Below, in pieces: positions 45,501 to 53,703 of a stretch of 64,000 nucleotides of DNA. Origin of the DNA: DYJK01 sp040755055 (GTDB lineage: Bacteria > Bacteroidota > Ignavibacteria > Ignavibacteriales > Melioribacteraceae); NCBI GenBank assembly GCA_040755055.1, contig JBFMBS010000022.1, forward strand, positions 8,795 through 72,794, given 5' to 3'. The position numbers and the translations under genes were made by a program. Numbering within the stretch: position 1 is the stretch's first letter; each line of letters begins with the position of its first letter. The notes beneath the pieces were generated by a model. That model ran no database searches. It had not been told where the DNA came from and saw only the letters and a list, made by a program, of their open reading frames with translations.

Positions 45501-46408
45501 GAAGGAATAGTAACTGTTGAAATAGAGTTAGAATTTCCGCTAACACCACTTCCATTTTCAGCCCTAACTCTGTAATAATAAGTTATACCATTTGAAAGAC
45601 CGGCAACTGATTGACTTGTACCGGCAACAGCAAGATTTGAATAACCACCAAGTAACGATGAAAAATCACTGTCGTTATCAACATCTAACCTATAACCAGT
45701 AGCTCCGCTTGCAGCATTCCAATTAGCTTGAAATGAAGTTTGAGTCATTAGTGTTGCAGCTGTAGCAACCGGCGCTGGCGGTACAGTAACAACAGTTATA
45801 GTATTTGAATTTGGAGTTGTAACTGATCCGTTATTGGCACGGAGTCGATAGTAGTATGTTGTTCCGGCTATAAGTCCATTAACAACATAATTAGTACCGG
45901 CACCTACTAAAAGATTATCGTAGCCGGCTAAGATACTTGTAAAACCGGCGTCTGTAGCAACATCAAGATAATAACTTGTTGCGCCACCATAAGCATTCCA
46001 ATTTGCTTGAAATGAAGTTGCTGAAACTGCTGTTGCAGCAGTAGCGGTAGGACCTCCAATGGTTGTAAATGTGTAAGTAGCACTCCATGGACCATCTAAA
46101 CCGGCACCGTTAGTATCCGTATCTCGCACTCTCCAATAATACGTAGTATTAGCAGAAAGAGCTGGTAAACCAGTTGCACTTGTACCAGTTACTACCAAAG
46201 CAATTTCTTCACCACTAAATGCACCAGTTGTACTAAACTCAGCATCATAATCCGGTACAGCAGCAAAACCATCGTTAAATGCTGTCCATGACACAGATGA
46301 TGTAGAAACTGATACAAAGGTAGCGCCATCGCCTGGAGTTACTGGGGTTTGAGCAAATAAAATTAATGGAGTAAGGAACAACAGTAAAATTAGTTTTTTC
46401 ATAAGCAC
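42530..46408 (-). CDS. Giant FN3-repeat secreted protein with type IX sorting domain
   Basis: A 1292-residue protein with a signal peptide (LILLLFLTPLILFAQ). An FN3 module (about 20-118) is followed by five closely similar repeats of about 90 residues (119-570; each with FQANWN or a variant, YFLDVATDAGF, and TYYYRVRA), then about six more divergent FN3-like modules with YPTGGTTVY and ETYWWRV-like blocks. The C-terminal 85 residues are a T9SS type A sorting domain: NLEQNYPNPFNPTTRITY, VSLKIYDILGREV, SGTYIYRI. It should be exported through the type IX system and attached to or shed from the cell surface. The ligand is unknown. ATG at 46402 is an equally good start. It is divergent from the NSS symporter gene. 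Confidence 0.9.
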   Translation of the reverse strand: MLMKKLILLLFLTPLILFAQTPVTPGDGATFVSVSTSSVSWTAFNDGFAAVPDYDAEFSTTGAFSGEEIALVVTGTSATGLPALSANTTYYWRVRDTDTNGAGLDGPWSATYTFTTIGGPTATAATAVSATSFQANWNAYGGATSYYLDVATDAGFTSILAGYDNLLVGAGTNYVVNGLIAGTTYYYRLRANNGSVTTPNSNTITVVTVPPAPVATAATLMTQTSFQANWNAASGATGYRLDVDNDSDFSSLLGGYSNLAVAGTSQSVAGLSNGITYYYRVRAENGSGVSGNSNSISTVTIPSDINTAAESNVTGTSFTANWTAAGGQVITGYYLDVATDGGFGAFVSGYNNLNVGNVVTYNVTGLSANTSYWYRVRAYNSSGTSGNTGTTETLTTGPLATAATLVTQTTFQANWNAVGGATTYFLDVDDNSDFTSPLGGYNNLNVGNVTSYPVSGLTAGNTYYYRVRSDAVPGINSNSITVVMVPPAPVATAATNLAGTSFSANWNVSTGATGYFLDVATDAGFTAFVTGFNNLSVGNVLTYSVTGLTPTVTYYYRVRASNSNGTSGNSNTITESGLTNPPSFAGASPANYAVGVTIQPTFDWAGAGPNYWFELDDNSDFSSPLVQVGPTASTTYSFAPYVSTATTLLANSTVYYWRIKQTGSAWVSREFQTCAPAIPIITTVSLAGTDATLYWYPLPYQTGLEYDIFYSTNSNMSGYSSVTDLTATNYTLTGLTLGTTYYIQIRAKNSAGTVIHSYSAVANFTVPGLPTPYPSYPIGGVTVYSNPPYLYWYIGSYFPGLEYEVRYGTSNTDTTPADGELDAGTNLALTTDLYTTFPAALTAGQTYYWQVRSKSGATYSAWSSIVSFVVYNTVPTTPIVPYLSYPTGGTTVYTNPPSFYWYLGTYATGLEFYFEYDDASDFATPLGNSGWISDLYYSLTTNLTAGQTYWWRVKSRLAAPPNTESAWSTIESFVMSSTVSGGVLAPTPSTPTGGITIYDLTPTLEWLSFSTSTLEFRAQWSAYPNTDINGELNHPTVVTTGWQTAQTYTLTAPEILTPGVTYYWQVQARLQSSPATLSSWSYIANFTTAASATAIVPLIGSPNFGQPIDNTSAILSWRIPTISDSPLTYEVEYSKDSEFSNYNTVSNLSEPYTEINGLDYGEKYYWRVYSKAINGSQSMYSATGSFSTGAVTDVEEAVIPTEYNLEQNYPNPFNPTTRITYSLPENSFVSLKIYDILGREVSTLVNSEVIAGTHSVEWNGTDDYGNKVASGTYIYRIITGNFSSTKKMILIK

Positions 46409-46437
46409 CCTCTAAGAATATTAAACTTACCTTTTAC

Positions 46438-46584
46438 TTCGGCTGTATTTTTTATTTCGGCTGTACTTCTTTTCGGCTTTTCGGCTGGTATTACTATACA
46501 ATAAATTTTTGTTTATTAAAAGACAATATATCTTAAATAAACCTTACTAGCAACACACTTTTATGATAATTCATATTTCGGCTG
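46438..46584. repeat. Clustered TTCGGCTG octamers
   Basis: TTCGGCTG occurs at 46438, 46456, 46480 and 46577, and the one-base variant TTCGGCTT at 46472. The spacing is about 18, 16 and 8 bp in the tight part. The cluster is 30-180 bp upstream of the FN3/T9SS gene, read on the minus strand as CAGCCGAA. One more copy is at 28855-28862, also upstream of an FN3 gene. Confidence 0.6.
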
Positions 46585-46718
46585 GAAACTGAGTGCAAAC
46601 TATCAATTGACTAATATAATGTCAAGAAAATTCTTAATTAATTTTTTTCACCAACGCACACTACTTCCCTTTTCATATATGTGGATAAAGCCCCTGGATT
46701 GTTCTTCACCCTTTTATC

Positions 46719-46812
46719 AGTCTGCTAAAGCGGACTATAACTAATAATACCTATTTTTTCAGTTGACTTTAGTCAACTGACTAAACCGAAAATAAGAATC
46801 TTGGCTTTAGCC
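46719..46812. repeat. Cluster of three REP-like palindromes with TTTA/TAAA loops
   Basis: Three short hairpins share the same 4-nt loop: AGTCTGC-TAAA-GCGGACT (46719-46736, one wobble pair), TCAGTTGAC-TTTA-GTCAACTGA (46759-46780, perfect) and GGC-TTTA-GCC (46803-46812). They are not followed by T-runs in a transcribed direction, so they look like small dispersed palindromic elements and not terminators. Confidence 0.55.
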
Positions 46813-46965
46813 GCATAGCATTTTAAATACCTTTACAACTAATTATGGAGTTGTACCCAATAATTGCTTCATCCTATTCTTTTTTGGTTGCATTTATACT
46901 ATTAAAAACAAATATTTGCAAAAATTTTTTCCAATCAATTCTCACATTCATAAGGATTCCCTATT

Positions 46966-48525
46966 ATGCAAAATAAGCGAGATCAATGGGGCAGCAGAAT
47001 CGGGTTAATTTTAGCTGTCGCCGGTAATGCTGTTGGCTTAGGCAACTTTCTTCGTTTCCCGGTACAAGCAGCTTCAAACGGCGGCGGTGCGTTTATGATA
47101 CCGTACTTTATTTTCTTTCTTTTAGTCGGCATTCCGCTGATGTGGATGGAATGGGGTATGGGAAGACATGGTGGCAAATATAGCCACGGCAGCGGTCCCG
47201 GAATCTTTGATGTTCTCTGGATAAATAAACTCGCTAAGTATATCGGTGCTCTCGGTCTATTTACTTCAACAATAATTATGGTTTATTACACTTACATTGA
47301 ATCATGGACATTGGGATTCAGTTTCTTTTCAATTTCCAAGGAGTATTTTGGTCTGGATAATTTTGAATCGATGAAGACATTTTTATATGGATACCAAGGA
47401 AGAGCATCAACACCATTCTTTGATGGCATTACAATCTCATACATCTTTTTCTTAATCACATTCATTTTAAATTTTTGGGTTCTATATAGAGGAATTTCAA
47501 AAGGGATAGAAAAGCTCGCTAAGATTGCAATGCCCATGCTGTTCATCTTCGCAATTATCATTGCAATAAGAGTTGTTACACTGGGCACACCCGATCCAAC
47601 TCATCCCGAAAATTCAGTTGCCAACGGATTCGGATTCATTTGGAACCCGGATTTTTCATTATTGAACAATCCCAAGGTTTGGCTTGCAGCTGCCGGACAA
47701 ATATTTTTCACACTCTCACTCGGGATGGGTACGATACATGCATATGCAAGCTACGTAAAACCAAAAGACGATATAGCACTTTCAGGTTTGGCTACCTCTG
47801 CAACAAATGAATTTGCTGAAGTTGTACTCGGTGGTTCGATCGCAATTCCGTTAGCTGTTGCATTTTTTGGAATTGCTACGACAACTGCAATGGCACAAGG
47901 AGGTTCATTCGATTTAGGTTTTGCTTCGATGCCGCTTGTCTTTGAAAAAATACCTTTCGGACAATATTTTGGCTTTATGTGGTTCCTACTTTTATTCTTT
48001 GCCGGTATAACATCTTCTGTTGCAATGGGACAACAAGTAATGGCGTTTATGGAAGATGAATTTGGTTTTAGCAGAAAAAAATCTACAATTACTCTTGGAA
48101 TTTTTATATTCATTGCAGTTCAGTTTGTTATCTTCTTCTTAAAATTTGGATACTTAGATGAACTTGATTATTGGGCCGGCACATTCGGACTTGTTGTATT
48201 TGCTTTAGTTGAATCAATAATTTTTATGTGGATTTTCGGTGCTGAAAAAGCTTGGTCGGAAATTAATTCCGGTGCTGATATAAAAATTCCAAGAATATTC
48301 TTCTATATCATGAAATATATTACCCCATTACTGCTATTGCTGGTTATGATCTGGTGGTTGATAAATGATGCGATACCAATTCTTTTGATGAGGAGTGTTG
48401 ACGAAGAAAATATTCCTTATATATGGGCGGCGAGAATTTTTATGATTCTGGTTTTTGTAGGATTTTTACTTTTAATCAAATTAGCTTGGAAGAAAAAAGA
48501 GGTTAATCATGGGACTGCAAACTAG
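46966..48525 (+). CDS. Sodium-dependent NSS-family (SNF) symporter
   Basis: A 519-residue inner-membrane carrier with about 12 transmembrane helices. The family hallmark is in helix 1, GNAVGLGNFLRFP, which forms the substrate and Na+ sites; KPKDDIALSG and GFSRKKSTITLG loops are also typical. NSS proteins import amino acids such as methionine, alanine, leucine or tryptophan with Na+; the substrate is not decided here, but the MetS-type small subunit gene that overlaps its 3' end points to a MetP-like methionine/alanine carrier. No SAM riboswitch was recognised upstream. Confidence 0.92.
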   Translation: MQNKRDQWGSRIGLILAVAGNAVGLGNFLRFPVQAASNGGGAFMIPYFIFFLLVGIPLMWMEWGMGRHGGKYSHGSGPGIFDVLWINKLAKYIGALGLFTSTIIMVYYTYIESWTLGFSFFSISKEYFGLDNFESMKTFLYGYQGRASTPFFDGITISYIFFLITFILNFWVLYRGISKGIEKLAKIAMPMLFIFAIIIAIRVVTLGTPDPTHPENSVANGFGFIWNPDFSLLNNPKVWLAAAGQIFFTLSLGMGTIHAYASYVKPKDDIALSGLATSATNEFAEVVLGGSIAIPLAVAFFGIATTTAMAQGGSFDLGFASMPLVFEKIPFGQYFGFMWFLLLFFAGITSSVAMGQQVMAFMEDEFGFSRKKSTITLGIFIFIAVQFVIFFLKFGYLDELDYWAGTFGLVVFALVESIIFMWIFGAEKAWSEINSGADIKIPRIFFYIMKYITPLLLLLVMIWWLINDAIPILLMRSVDEENIPYIWAARIFMILVFVGFLLLIKLAWKKKEVNHGTAN

Positions 48526-48634
48526 CGGAATAATATTTATAATATTTGCATTCGGAATTATTATCGGGCTAACGGTTTTTAGTTTTTATAAAATCTTTGC
48601 AATCAAGAAAGAAGATGAGAAGAGCCGCTCTTGA
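48509..48634 (+). CDS. MetS-type small subunit of the NSS symporter
   Basis: A 41-residue ORF overlapping the symporter gene by 17 nt in another frame. It starts MGLQTSGIIF, has one transmembrane helix (GIIFIIFAFGIIIGLTVFSF) and a charged tail (YKIFAIKKEDEKSRS). Size, topology and placement match the MetS small subunit, which is needed with MetP for methionine and alanine uptake in Corynebacterium glutamicum. The overlap implies translational coupling; an AGAGG element lies upstream of the ATG. Its stop codon lies within the terminator hairpin. Confidence 0.82.
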   Translation: MGLQTSGIIFIIFAFGIIIGLTVFSFYKIFAIKKEDEKSRS

Positions 48635-48642
48635 GCGGCTCT
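48621..48642 (+). terminator. Terminator of the NSS symporter operon
   Basis: AGAGCCGCTC and GAGCGGCTCT form a perfect 10-bp stem with a 2-nt spacer, followed by AATTTTGTT. The stem begins inside the last codons of the small-subunit gene. The convergent phosphofructokinase gene ends 8 bp further on. Confidence 0.8.
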
Positions 48643-48649
48643 AATTTTG

Positions 48650-49696
48650 TTAACCAAAGAATGTTTCTGCTACTTTATATAATTCCATATCAATAGTTTT
48701 CAACTCACCAACAGCTTCTTCTAAACTAACGGCAACAATATCATTCCCTTTGAGTGCAGCCATAAAACCGAATTTCCCTTTCTCAACTAATTCTGCCGCA
48801 AAGACACCGAATCTTGTAGCGAGCACCCTATCATATGCGCTTGGGCTGCCGCCTCTTTGAATATGACCTAGCACAGTTGCCCTCGTCTCAAAACCGGTCC
48901 TCTTTTCTATTTCTTCGGCTAATATTGTTCCAATACCGCCAAGACGTACGTGACCAAAAGAATCTGTTTTCATGCTGCTTAGTACAAAGGAACCGTCTTT
49001 ATCCGAAGCTTCTTCGGTTTGTAATTTTGCACCTTCGGAAACAACAACAATGCTAAAACTTTTCCCTCTTGCATGGCGTTTAGTAAGCGACTCGCAAACT
49101 TCATCAATGTTGAATGGTCTTTCAGGAACCAAAATCATATCGGCACCGCCAGCCATACCGGCATGAACTGCGATCCAGCCGGCGTGTCTTCCCATTACTT
49201 CTACAACAATTACACGATTGTGAGATTCGGCAGTGGTATGAAGTCTATCAATAGCTTCCGTTGCGATGTTTACTGCTGTATCAAATCCGAAAGTATAATC
49301 GGTTGCATTAAGATCATTATCAATTGTTTTAGGTACACCAACAACTTTAACACCGGCTTTATAAAGTTTAGATGCAATCCCTAAGGTATCTTCTCCTCCA
49401 ATAGCAACAAGTGCATCAATACCGCCATCGGTCATATTTTTCTTTACGGTTGCCTCGCCATCTTTAATCTTATAAATATTGGTTCTAGATGTTCCAAGTA
49501 TCGTTCCGCCCCTATGTAGGATTCCGGATATTGAATCTAAACCAAGTGAAGTAAAGTTACTATCGATCAAACCTTTCCATCCTTCACGAATGCCGATCAT
49601 TTCATGACCGTTTTGAATTGATCTTCTAACAACTGCTCTAATAACTGCATTAAGCCCGGGACAGTCCCCTCCGCCGGTAAGTACACCTATTTTCAT
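48650..49696 (-). CDS. Phosphofructokinase, PPi-dependent type by key residues
   Basis: A 348-residue group-III PfkA-family enzyme that phosphorylates fructose 6-phosphate. Conserved motifs are GGGDCPGLNAVIRAVV, PKTIDND, MGRHAGWIAVHAG and LGHIQRGGSPSAYDR. Two diagnostic positions differ from ATP enzymes: the GGDGS loop is GGEDT (Asp103 in place of Gly104 of E. coli), and PGTIDND is PKTIDND (Lys123 for Gly124). Both changes are the known marks of pyrophosphate-dependent PFKs. The enzyme may thus be reversible and serve glycolysis and gluconeogenesis. It lies on the minus strand after pcrA with a 24-bp gap. Confidence 0.92.
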   Translation of the reverse strand: MKIGVLTGGGDCPGLNAVIRAVVRRSIQNGHEMIGIREGWKGLIDSNFTSLGLDSISGILHRGGTILGTSRTNIYKIKDGEATVKKNMTDGGIDALVAIGGEDTLGIASKLYKAGVKVVGVPKTIDNDLNATDYTFGFDTAVNIATEAIDRLHTTAESHNRVIVVEVMGRHAGWIAVHAGMAGGADMILVPERPFNIDEVCESLTKRHARGKSFSIVVVSEGAKLQTEEASDKDGSFVLSSMKTDSFGHVRLGGIGTILAEEIEKRTGFETRATVLGHIQRGGSPSAYDRVLATRFGVFAAELVEKGKFGFMAALKGNDIVAVSLEEAVGELKTIDMELYKVAETFFG

Positions 49697-49720
49697 TTTA
49701 TCTCCTAATTAATTGAGTCT

Positions 49721-51895
49721 CTATATCAATTTCAAATTAGCAAATTTTGTCAGCAATTGTTTTGTACCGTGTTCTTCAAAAGAAATCGTAACTCTCTGCA
49801 TATCGCCGGCACCGAGAATCTGGAGAATTTTCCCCATGCCGAAAATTTGATGGGTAACACGGCTGCCAACCCTAAGCGATCTTCTCTCTTGATCAAAATC
49901 ATCATAACTATCCTGATAATATTCATCAGTAAAATCTCTTTTGCGTCTGCCCGATTTTCTTCCGCCGGCACCGCTAGATTCTTCCAGAGTATTTGGATCG
50001 ATCTCATCTAAAAATCTTGATTTGCTTTGATATGCAACTTCTCCAAACCGGTAACGTGAACGCGCAAATGTTAAAAATACTTTTTGTTTAGCACGTGTTA
50101 ATGCTACATAAAATAATCTTCTCTCCTCTTCTATTTTGGAATCCGAATCGAACCTTGGACTTAACGGGAAAATATCTTCTTCTAAACCGGTAATAAACAC
50201 AAGAGGAAACTCTAATCCTTTTGCACTGTGAACAGTCATTAACGTTATTGAATTGTTCTTCTCATCAAACTGATCAACACTCGATACAAGAGAAACCTCG
50301 GCAAGAAAGTCATCGAGTTGTGCATCTGGATTTTCGCGGCTATGTTCTTGGACTGCCGACAGCAATTCCTGGATATTATCATAACGGGCCATTGATTCAG
50401 GCGAATTCTCTTCTTTGTAAATTTTAAGTATCCCCAATTCATCAACTAATGCGGCAGTTAATTCACCTATCGATAATTTATCTTTAAGGTCTATATATTT
50501 ATCAAGCAAAAGTTTGAACTGCTTTACATTTTTTTGGATTCTTTCTTTAACTTCGATTACTTCAAATACTCTTGACATCGTTGTGAATAAATTGATGTTA
50601 AGTTTACGTGCGAAAGCAATCATTTTAGAAATTGATGTGTTACCAATTCCCCTTTGTGGGAAATTCATAATCCGTAAAAGACTTTCTTCATCACTCTGGT
50701 TTGAAAGAATTCTTAAATAAGCAAGAACATCTTTCACTTCTTTTCTTCTATAGAATTCTACTCCCCCGATAATCTTATAAGGAATTTTTTCTCTGCGAAG
50801 GGCATCTTCCAAAGCCCTCGATTGAGAATTGAGGCGGTAAAATACGGCAATATCGTTTAGAGAAAGTTTTCTTACGGCAACTTCCTTTTTAATACGTTTT
50901 GCTATCTGAAAAGCTTCATCCTTTTCATCTGAAGCCTTAATGAGCGCTAACTCTTCACCATCGTTGTTTTCAGTCCAAAGAGTTTTTGTTATTTGCTCGG
51001 TATTATTTTTAATTATCGAATCTGCTGCCGATAAAATTATTTTTGTCGAGCGGTAGTTCTGTTCAAGTCTTAGAATTTTTGCACCTTTAAAATCCTTTTT
51101 AAAGTTGAGCATATTTTTTATTTCGGCGCCGCGCCAACTGTAAATGCTCTGTGCATCATCGCCAACAACACAAATTTTATCTTTTGTAGGACTCAACAGT
51201 TTAAGAAGTTCATACTGGGCTTTATTTGTATCCTGGTATTCATCAACCAAGATGTATTTAAATTCTTTTTTATACTTTGATAAAATTTTAGGATTGTTCT
51301 CGAATAGTTCGATCGGTTTGAGCAGCAGATCATCAAAATCCATTGCATTGTTCTCGACCAATCGTTTATTGTACTCGTTATAAATCTCAAGAAATTTTTT
51401 ATCAACCAGAGTTGTAGCCATGTTCTTTTCGTAATCTTGAGGTGATACCATCTGGTTTTTGAGATAGCTGATTTTATGCTGAACGCCATTAGGTGTCAAA
51501 TTTTCGAGATTAATATTCAAGTTCTGGAGAATATTACTAACAAGTGAAACGGAATCTTCGCGGTCGTATATGGAAAAATTTGGGCGATAGTTAAGGGATT
51601 TTGCCTCGACCCTTAAAATTCTTGCAAAAATAGAATGGAAGGTACCCATCCACATTTGCTCGGCTTTCTTGCCAACCAAAGCTTTAATTCGATCTTTCAT
51701 CTCCTTTGCAGCTTTGTTGGTAAAAGTTAAAGCCAGGATAGCATTCGGTTCCAACCCTTTATCGATCAAATATGCTATTTTATACGTTAAAACGCGTGTT
51801 TTGCCCGATCCGGCACCGGCTACTATCATATGCGGACCGGCATTATATTCCACTGCCTTTAGTTGGTCCTGGTTTAAATCATTGAGTATTTTCAT
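49721..51895 (-). CDS. UvrD/PcrA-type ATP-dependent DNA helicase
   Basis: A 724-residue superfamily 1A 3'-5' helicase for repair and fork maintenance. All core motifs are visible: LNQDQLKAVEYNAGPHMIVAG, Walker A GAGSGKTRVL, LTFTNKAAKEM, DEYQDTN, GDDAQSIYSWRGA, LEQNYRS, TVHSAKGLEFPLVFI and ALTRAKQKVFL. The C-terminal part (about 675-724; VTHQIFGMGKILQIL) is the Tudor-like domain of PcrA that contacts RNA polymerase. Length is typical for PcrA. Whether it is called pcrA or uvrD is only naming. Confidence 0.95.
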   Translation of the reverse strand: MKILNDLNQDQLKAVEYNAGPHMIVAGAGSGKTRVLTYKIAYLIDKGLEPNAILALTFTNKAAKEMKDRIKALVGKKAEQMWMGTFHSIFARILRVEAKSLNYRPNFSIYDREDSVSLVSNILQNLNINLENLTPNGVQHKISYLKNQMVSPQDYEKNMATTLVDKKFLEIYNEYNKRLVENNAMDFDDLLLKPIELFENNPKILSKYKKEFKYILVDEYQDTNKAQYELLKLLSPTKDKICVVGDDAQSIYSWRGAEIKNMLNFKKDFKGAKILRLEQNYRSTKIILSAADSIIKNNTEQITKTLWTENNDGEELALIKASDEKDEAFQIAKRIKKEVAVRKLSLNDIAVFYRLNSQSRALEDALRREKIPYKIIGGVEFYRRKEVKDVLAYLRILSNQSDEESLLRIMNFPQRGIGNTSISKMIAFARKLNINLFTTMSRVFEVIEVKERIQKNVKQFKLLLDKYIDLKDKLSIGELTAALVDELGILKIYKEENSPESMARYDNIQELLSAVQEHSRENPDAQLDDFLAEVSLVSSVDQFDEKNNSITLMTVHSAKGLEFPLVFITGLEEDIFPLSPRFDSDSKIEEERRLFYVALTRAKQKVFLTFARSRYRFGEVAYQSKSRFLDEIDPNTLEESSGAGGRKSGRRKRDFTDEYYQDSYDDFDQERRSLRVGSRVTHQIFGMGKILQILGAGDMQRVTISFEEHGTKQLLTKFANLKLI

Positions 51896-51976
51896 GGTAA
51901 GATTGAATTTTTAAACGACAAAGATACAACAAAATGGCGGGATTATCAATTTAGAGGGATAGAAATTTAGGAGTTT

Positions 51977-52720
51977 TTATACTCTTTTAAGAATATATAT
52001 AACCCAAGGTGCAATTTTGGTTTCGTTTACCCACTTGATACCTTCGTTTTCATAACCGAGAGGTTTATAAGTTTTAACCAAAATTAAACCGCCTTTCAGA
52101 AATTGTTTGCGGTAATCTTCGTCGAACCAAATAACATCTTCAACCGGTCTCTTATCTTCAACATCAAGCATTAAAACATTTACGATATCACCGCTTTTGG
52201 CTAATCTATTCTTTTCGAATATTGTGGTGGTGAACGATGCCCAATCGTTTATGTAAAGTTCAGGTGTAGAATCCAAAAGGATTAGTATGCCATCGCTTTT
52301 AATTTTTTTACCGAGCTCGGTAAGTAACCTTACTCTCTCTAGTTCGTTAGGAATATTATCAAAAGTAAAGATCGAAAGGATGAGATCAAATTGATCGTCA
52401 GATAATTCACTTAACTGGTTTTTATCATTTAATATGTATGTTCCATCGGGATCTAACTCTTCAGCTTTCTTTATCATATCGGGTGCGATGTCGATTCCTA
52501 CAGCATCAAAGCCAAGGTTTTTCAAAAATCTTGTAGAGCGCCCGGTTCCGCATCCAAAATCAATGGCTTTACCCTTTTTCACATACTCAAAAATAATTTT
52601 AGGAAGATCGCGGTAAGCTAAGTGATATGTGCCCGGGAATTCTAACTTAGAATATGAATCTGCCCTAATTCCATCTTCATAAGAATTGTTAAACTGCATA
52701 GTAGAAAAAAAATTTTGCAA
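51977..52720 (-). CDS. Class I SAM-dependent methyltransferase
   Basis: A 247-residue Rossmann methyltransferase. The SAM-binding motif I is AIDFGCGTGRSTRFL, with the acidic end of strand 2 in AVGIDIAPDMIKKA, and the post-core DLILSIFTFDNIP. The substrate is not evident. The ATG at 52720 (MQNFFSTMQF) or the one seven codons later are possible starts. It lies 3 bp after the aminopeptidase gene, so the two are probably co-transcribed. Confidence 0.82.
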   Translation of the reverse strand: MQNFFSTMQFNNSYEDGIRADSYSKLEFPGTYHLAYRDLPKIIFEYVKKGKAIDFGCGTGRSTRFLKNLGFDAVGIDIAPDMIKKAEELDPDGTYILNDKNQLSELSDDQFDLILSIFTFDNIPNELERVRLLTELGKKIKSDGILILLDSTPELYINDWASFTTTIFEKNRLAKSGDIVNVLMLDVEDKRPVEDVIWFDEDYRKQFLKGGLILVKTYKPLGYENEGIKWVNETKIAPWVIYILKRV

Positions 52721-52723
52721 GAT

Positions 52724-53689
52724 TTATTTTATTAAAAGTTTCCCGCTCTTCATTATCATGTTGCCGTCTAAAAAAACCGTCGGTTTTTTTACAACACCAT
52801 CAAGATGAATCGGGACATTAACGTTTCCACCCATCGATTTATTATCGCCTATAGCAATATGGATAGTGCCCATAACTTTTTCGTCTTCAAGCAGCAATCC
52901 GCTTAACTTTGCTTTATCATTCGTCCCGATACCAAACTCGGCAATGTTACGTGCCATCATATCATATTTACTTAAAATACCGTTAAGCTTTTTAGCTTGA
53001 GCACCGCCGGTGATATTAACAGCATAACCATCCTTGACTTCTATTTTAATAGGTTTGCCTTTTACTACACCGATACTTGCCATCGAACCATCAACCACAA
53101 AAATTCCATTTGAAGTCCCTTCAAGCGGAGCGATATATGCTTCGCCGGTGGGTAGATTTCCGCTTTCACCATTGGCATGGAACAAACCTTTGCTCGCATG
53201 ACCGCTTCTTCCACTAATATCCATAGTGATATCGGTTCCATTCGGTGCAATGACATGAACTTTATTTGCATTGGTTAGCATATCTGTGAGTTTGATTGTT
53301 AGAGCTGCAATTTTTTTGTAGTCGGCATTCAATCCCCTCACCATAATTTCTTCGGTAATACCAGGGAAAGTTGCAACTCTAACACCGGAAGCCGATGCTT
53401 CTCTACGTGCGTTTGTGTGTGTCAAAGATTTTGCGGTTGGACATAAAACCACATCAAACATTTTCATCAACTCAGCTAATTGTTTTGGCGGTTCTTCGCC
53501 GTGCATATTTCTCGATTTCATTTCTACAAAAAGCGATTCATGCCCTAGTTGTTTTGCATTCTTGAATAAATTATAGCCGATCTTTTTCTTGAATTCGTCT
53601 GTAATAATTAAAACCGATTCATTCGGTTGTGTACCCATACAATCGCGAATGGCTATGATCGATGCCTTATCAAGCTTTGATAATTTCAT
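52724..53689 (-). CDS. M29-like (thermophilic metallo-aminopeptidase family) aminopeptidase
   Basis: A 321-residue COG2309-type protein. Conserved motifs include NLPTGEAYIAPLEGTSNG (metal-binding Glu region), EFGIGTNDKAKLSG, LEDEKVMGTIHIAIGDN with conserved Glu and His, and PIHLDGVVKKPTVFLDG. It is shorter than classical aminopeptidase T/S (about 400), lacking part of the N-terminal region, as in the leucyl-aminopeptidase-like subgroup common in Bacteroidota. It is expected to be a cytoplasmic, metal-dependent exopeptidase. Peptide genes follow within 4 kb (PepD, OPT), so a role in peptide use is likely. Confidence 0.83.
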   Translation of the reverse strand: MKLSKLDKASIIAIRDCMGTQPNESVLIITDEFKKKIGYNLFKNAKQLGHESLFVEMKSRNMHGEEPPKQLAELMKMFDVVLCPTAKSLTHTNARREASASGVRVATFPGITEEIMVRGLNADYKKIAALTIKLTDMLTNANKVHVIAPNGTDITMDISGRSGHASKGLFHANGESGNLPTGEAYIAPLEGTSNGIFVVDGSMASIGVVKGKPIKIEVKDGYAVNITGGAQAKKLNGILSKYDMMARNIAEFGIGTNDKAKLSGLLLEDEKVMGTIHIAIGDNKSMGGNVNVPIHLDGVVKKPTVFLDGNMIMKSGKLLIK

Positions 53690-53703
53690 TTTACACCGTG
53701 AGA

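Larger units (their letters stand above)
46409..46965. other. 557-bp divergent intergenic region with short repeats and palindromes
   Basis: The region separates the FN3/T9SS gene from the NSS symporter gene and must hold both promoters. I find no ORF with a credible start. It contains a cluster of TTCGGCTG octamers at the left and three TTTA/TAAA-loop palindromes further right, both listed separately. A third stretch (46585-46715) is plain AT-rich sequence in which I see nothing specific. Confidence 0.6.

Noticed and set aside
44698..46055. Tandem repeats as a CRISPR array
   Set aside because: The repeats are about 270 bp, diverged and in frame inside the FN3 protein gene; no short identical repeats with unique spacers occur anywhere in the window.
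46759..46780. TCAGTTGAC palindrome as a terminator
   Set aside because: The T-run is on the wrong side of the stem for both strands, and no gene ends next to it.
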